Positions 31,968 through 32,019 of a stretch of DNA of 32,019 bases are shown here, piece after piece (the first letter of the stretch is position 1; the number at the start of each line of letters is the position of its first letter). The DNA lies in contig DF820472.1 of assembly GCA_000739535.1 (NCBI GenBank), positions 195,394 through 227,412 of the forward strand, read 5' to 3'. The notes beneath the pieces were generated by a model. The model was given only the letters and a program-made list of their open reading frames with translations. It did not search any database and was not told where the DNA came from. The translations under genes and the position numbers were made by a program. The stretch is from Candidatus Vecturithrix granuli (GTDB lineage Bacteria > Moduliflexota > Moduliflexia > Moduliflexales > Moduliflexaceae).

Positions 31968-32019
31968 AAAATAGAGCGTCTCGACTTCGCTCGACGTGCG
32001 GTGTTCCGGTCATCGAGCG
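31968..32019. repeat. Start of a further GTCTCGACTTCGCTCGACG-type repeat, cut by the window edge
   Basis: The GCGTCTCGACTTCGCTCGACG stretch at about 31977-31997 is the same module found inside the MITE-like element at 16272-16386 (GAGCGGAGTCGAGACG on the other strand), followed by a CATCGAGCG end. The second arm is not visible. Between 31655 and 32019 no gene is seen. Confidence 0.5.

Overview
This window looks like chromosomal DNA of an anaerobic or facultative, Gram-negative-type bacterium with a moderate GC content. The metabolic genes point that way: a ferredoxin-dependent 2-oxoacid oxidoreductase with its own ferredoxin, an iron-containing alcohol dehydrogenase, a LUD-domain redox protein and a CoA transferase. 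Cyclopropane fatty acid synthase and a two-domain FbpB-type permease fit the same picture. The species cannot be read from the sequence. The many intergenic inverted repeats resemble those of uncultured candidate-phylum bacteria, but that is only an impression.

Layout, left to right. 196-4265 (+) is a metabolic operon: CaiB/BaiF CoA transferase, 2x[4Fe-4S] ferredoxin, then alpha, beta and gamma subunits of a KorABC-type 2-oxoacid:ferredoxin oxidoreductase. It ends at a clear terminator, and a 193-bp inverted-repeat element sits between the alpha and beta genes. Next come tyrS (+), then rpsU, clpC and a NifU-like scaffold gene on the minus strand. 8923-10966 is gene-poor: it holds one doubtful small ORF, a CoA-pyrophosphatase-type Nudix gene and a decayed type I restriction (HsdR) fragment. 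10967-13517 (+) encodes a LUD protein, a 3-hydroxyacyl-CoA dehydrogenase and a class 3 lipase. 13642-18929 (-) encodes AzlD/AzlC, a three-domain peptidoglycan hydrolase, a divergent nucleoside-diphosphate-kinase-like protein and a radical SAM/SPASM-like protein fused to an HD-GYP domain. The last two genes overlap and are the best candidate for an undescribed functional unit.

19476-23142 (+) carries cfa, a diacylglycerol-kinase-type lipid kinase and a UxaA-type dehydratase. Two membrane-protein genes follow on the minus strand, then an Fe-dependent alcohol dehydrogenase with a near-consensus promoter, a STAS-like protein, a VapBC-type toxin-antitoxin pair and tatD. The toxin-antitoxin pair lies between a decayed copy of the tatD 5' end and the intact tatD, and another toxin-antitoxin fossil follows tatD. 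The window closes with an FbpC/FbpB-type ABC transporter (-) without a binding-protein gene in view, and a repeat-rich right edge.

The other main theme is repeats. There are several families of short inverted repeats in the intergenic gaps, and two elements sharing GGTAGTGG-type termini, each flanked by a perfect 8-bp direct repeat (16272-16386 and 26066-26250). These two look like non-autonomous transposable elements (MITEs). No tRNA, rRNA, CRISPR array or intact transposase gene was seen.
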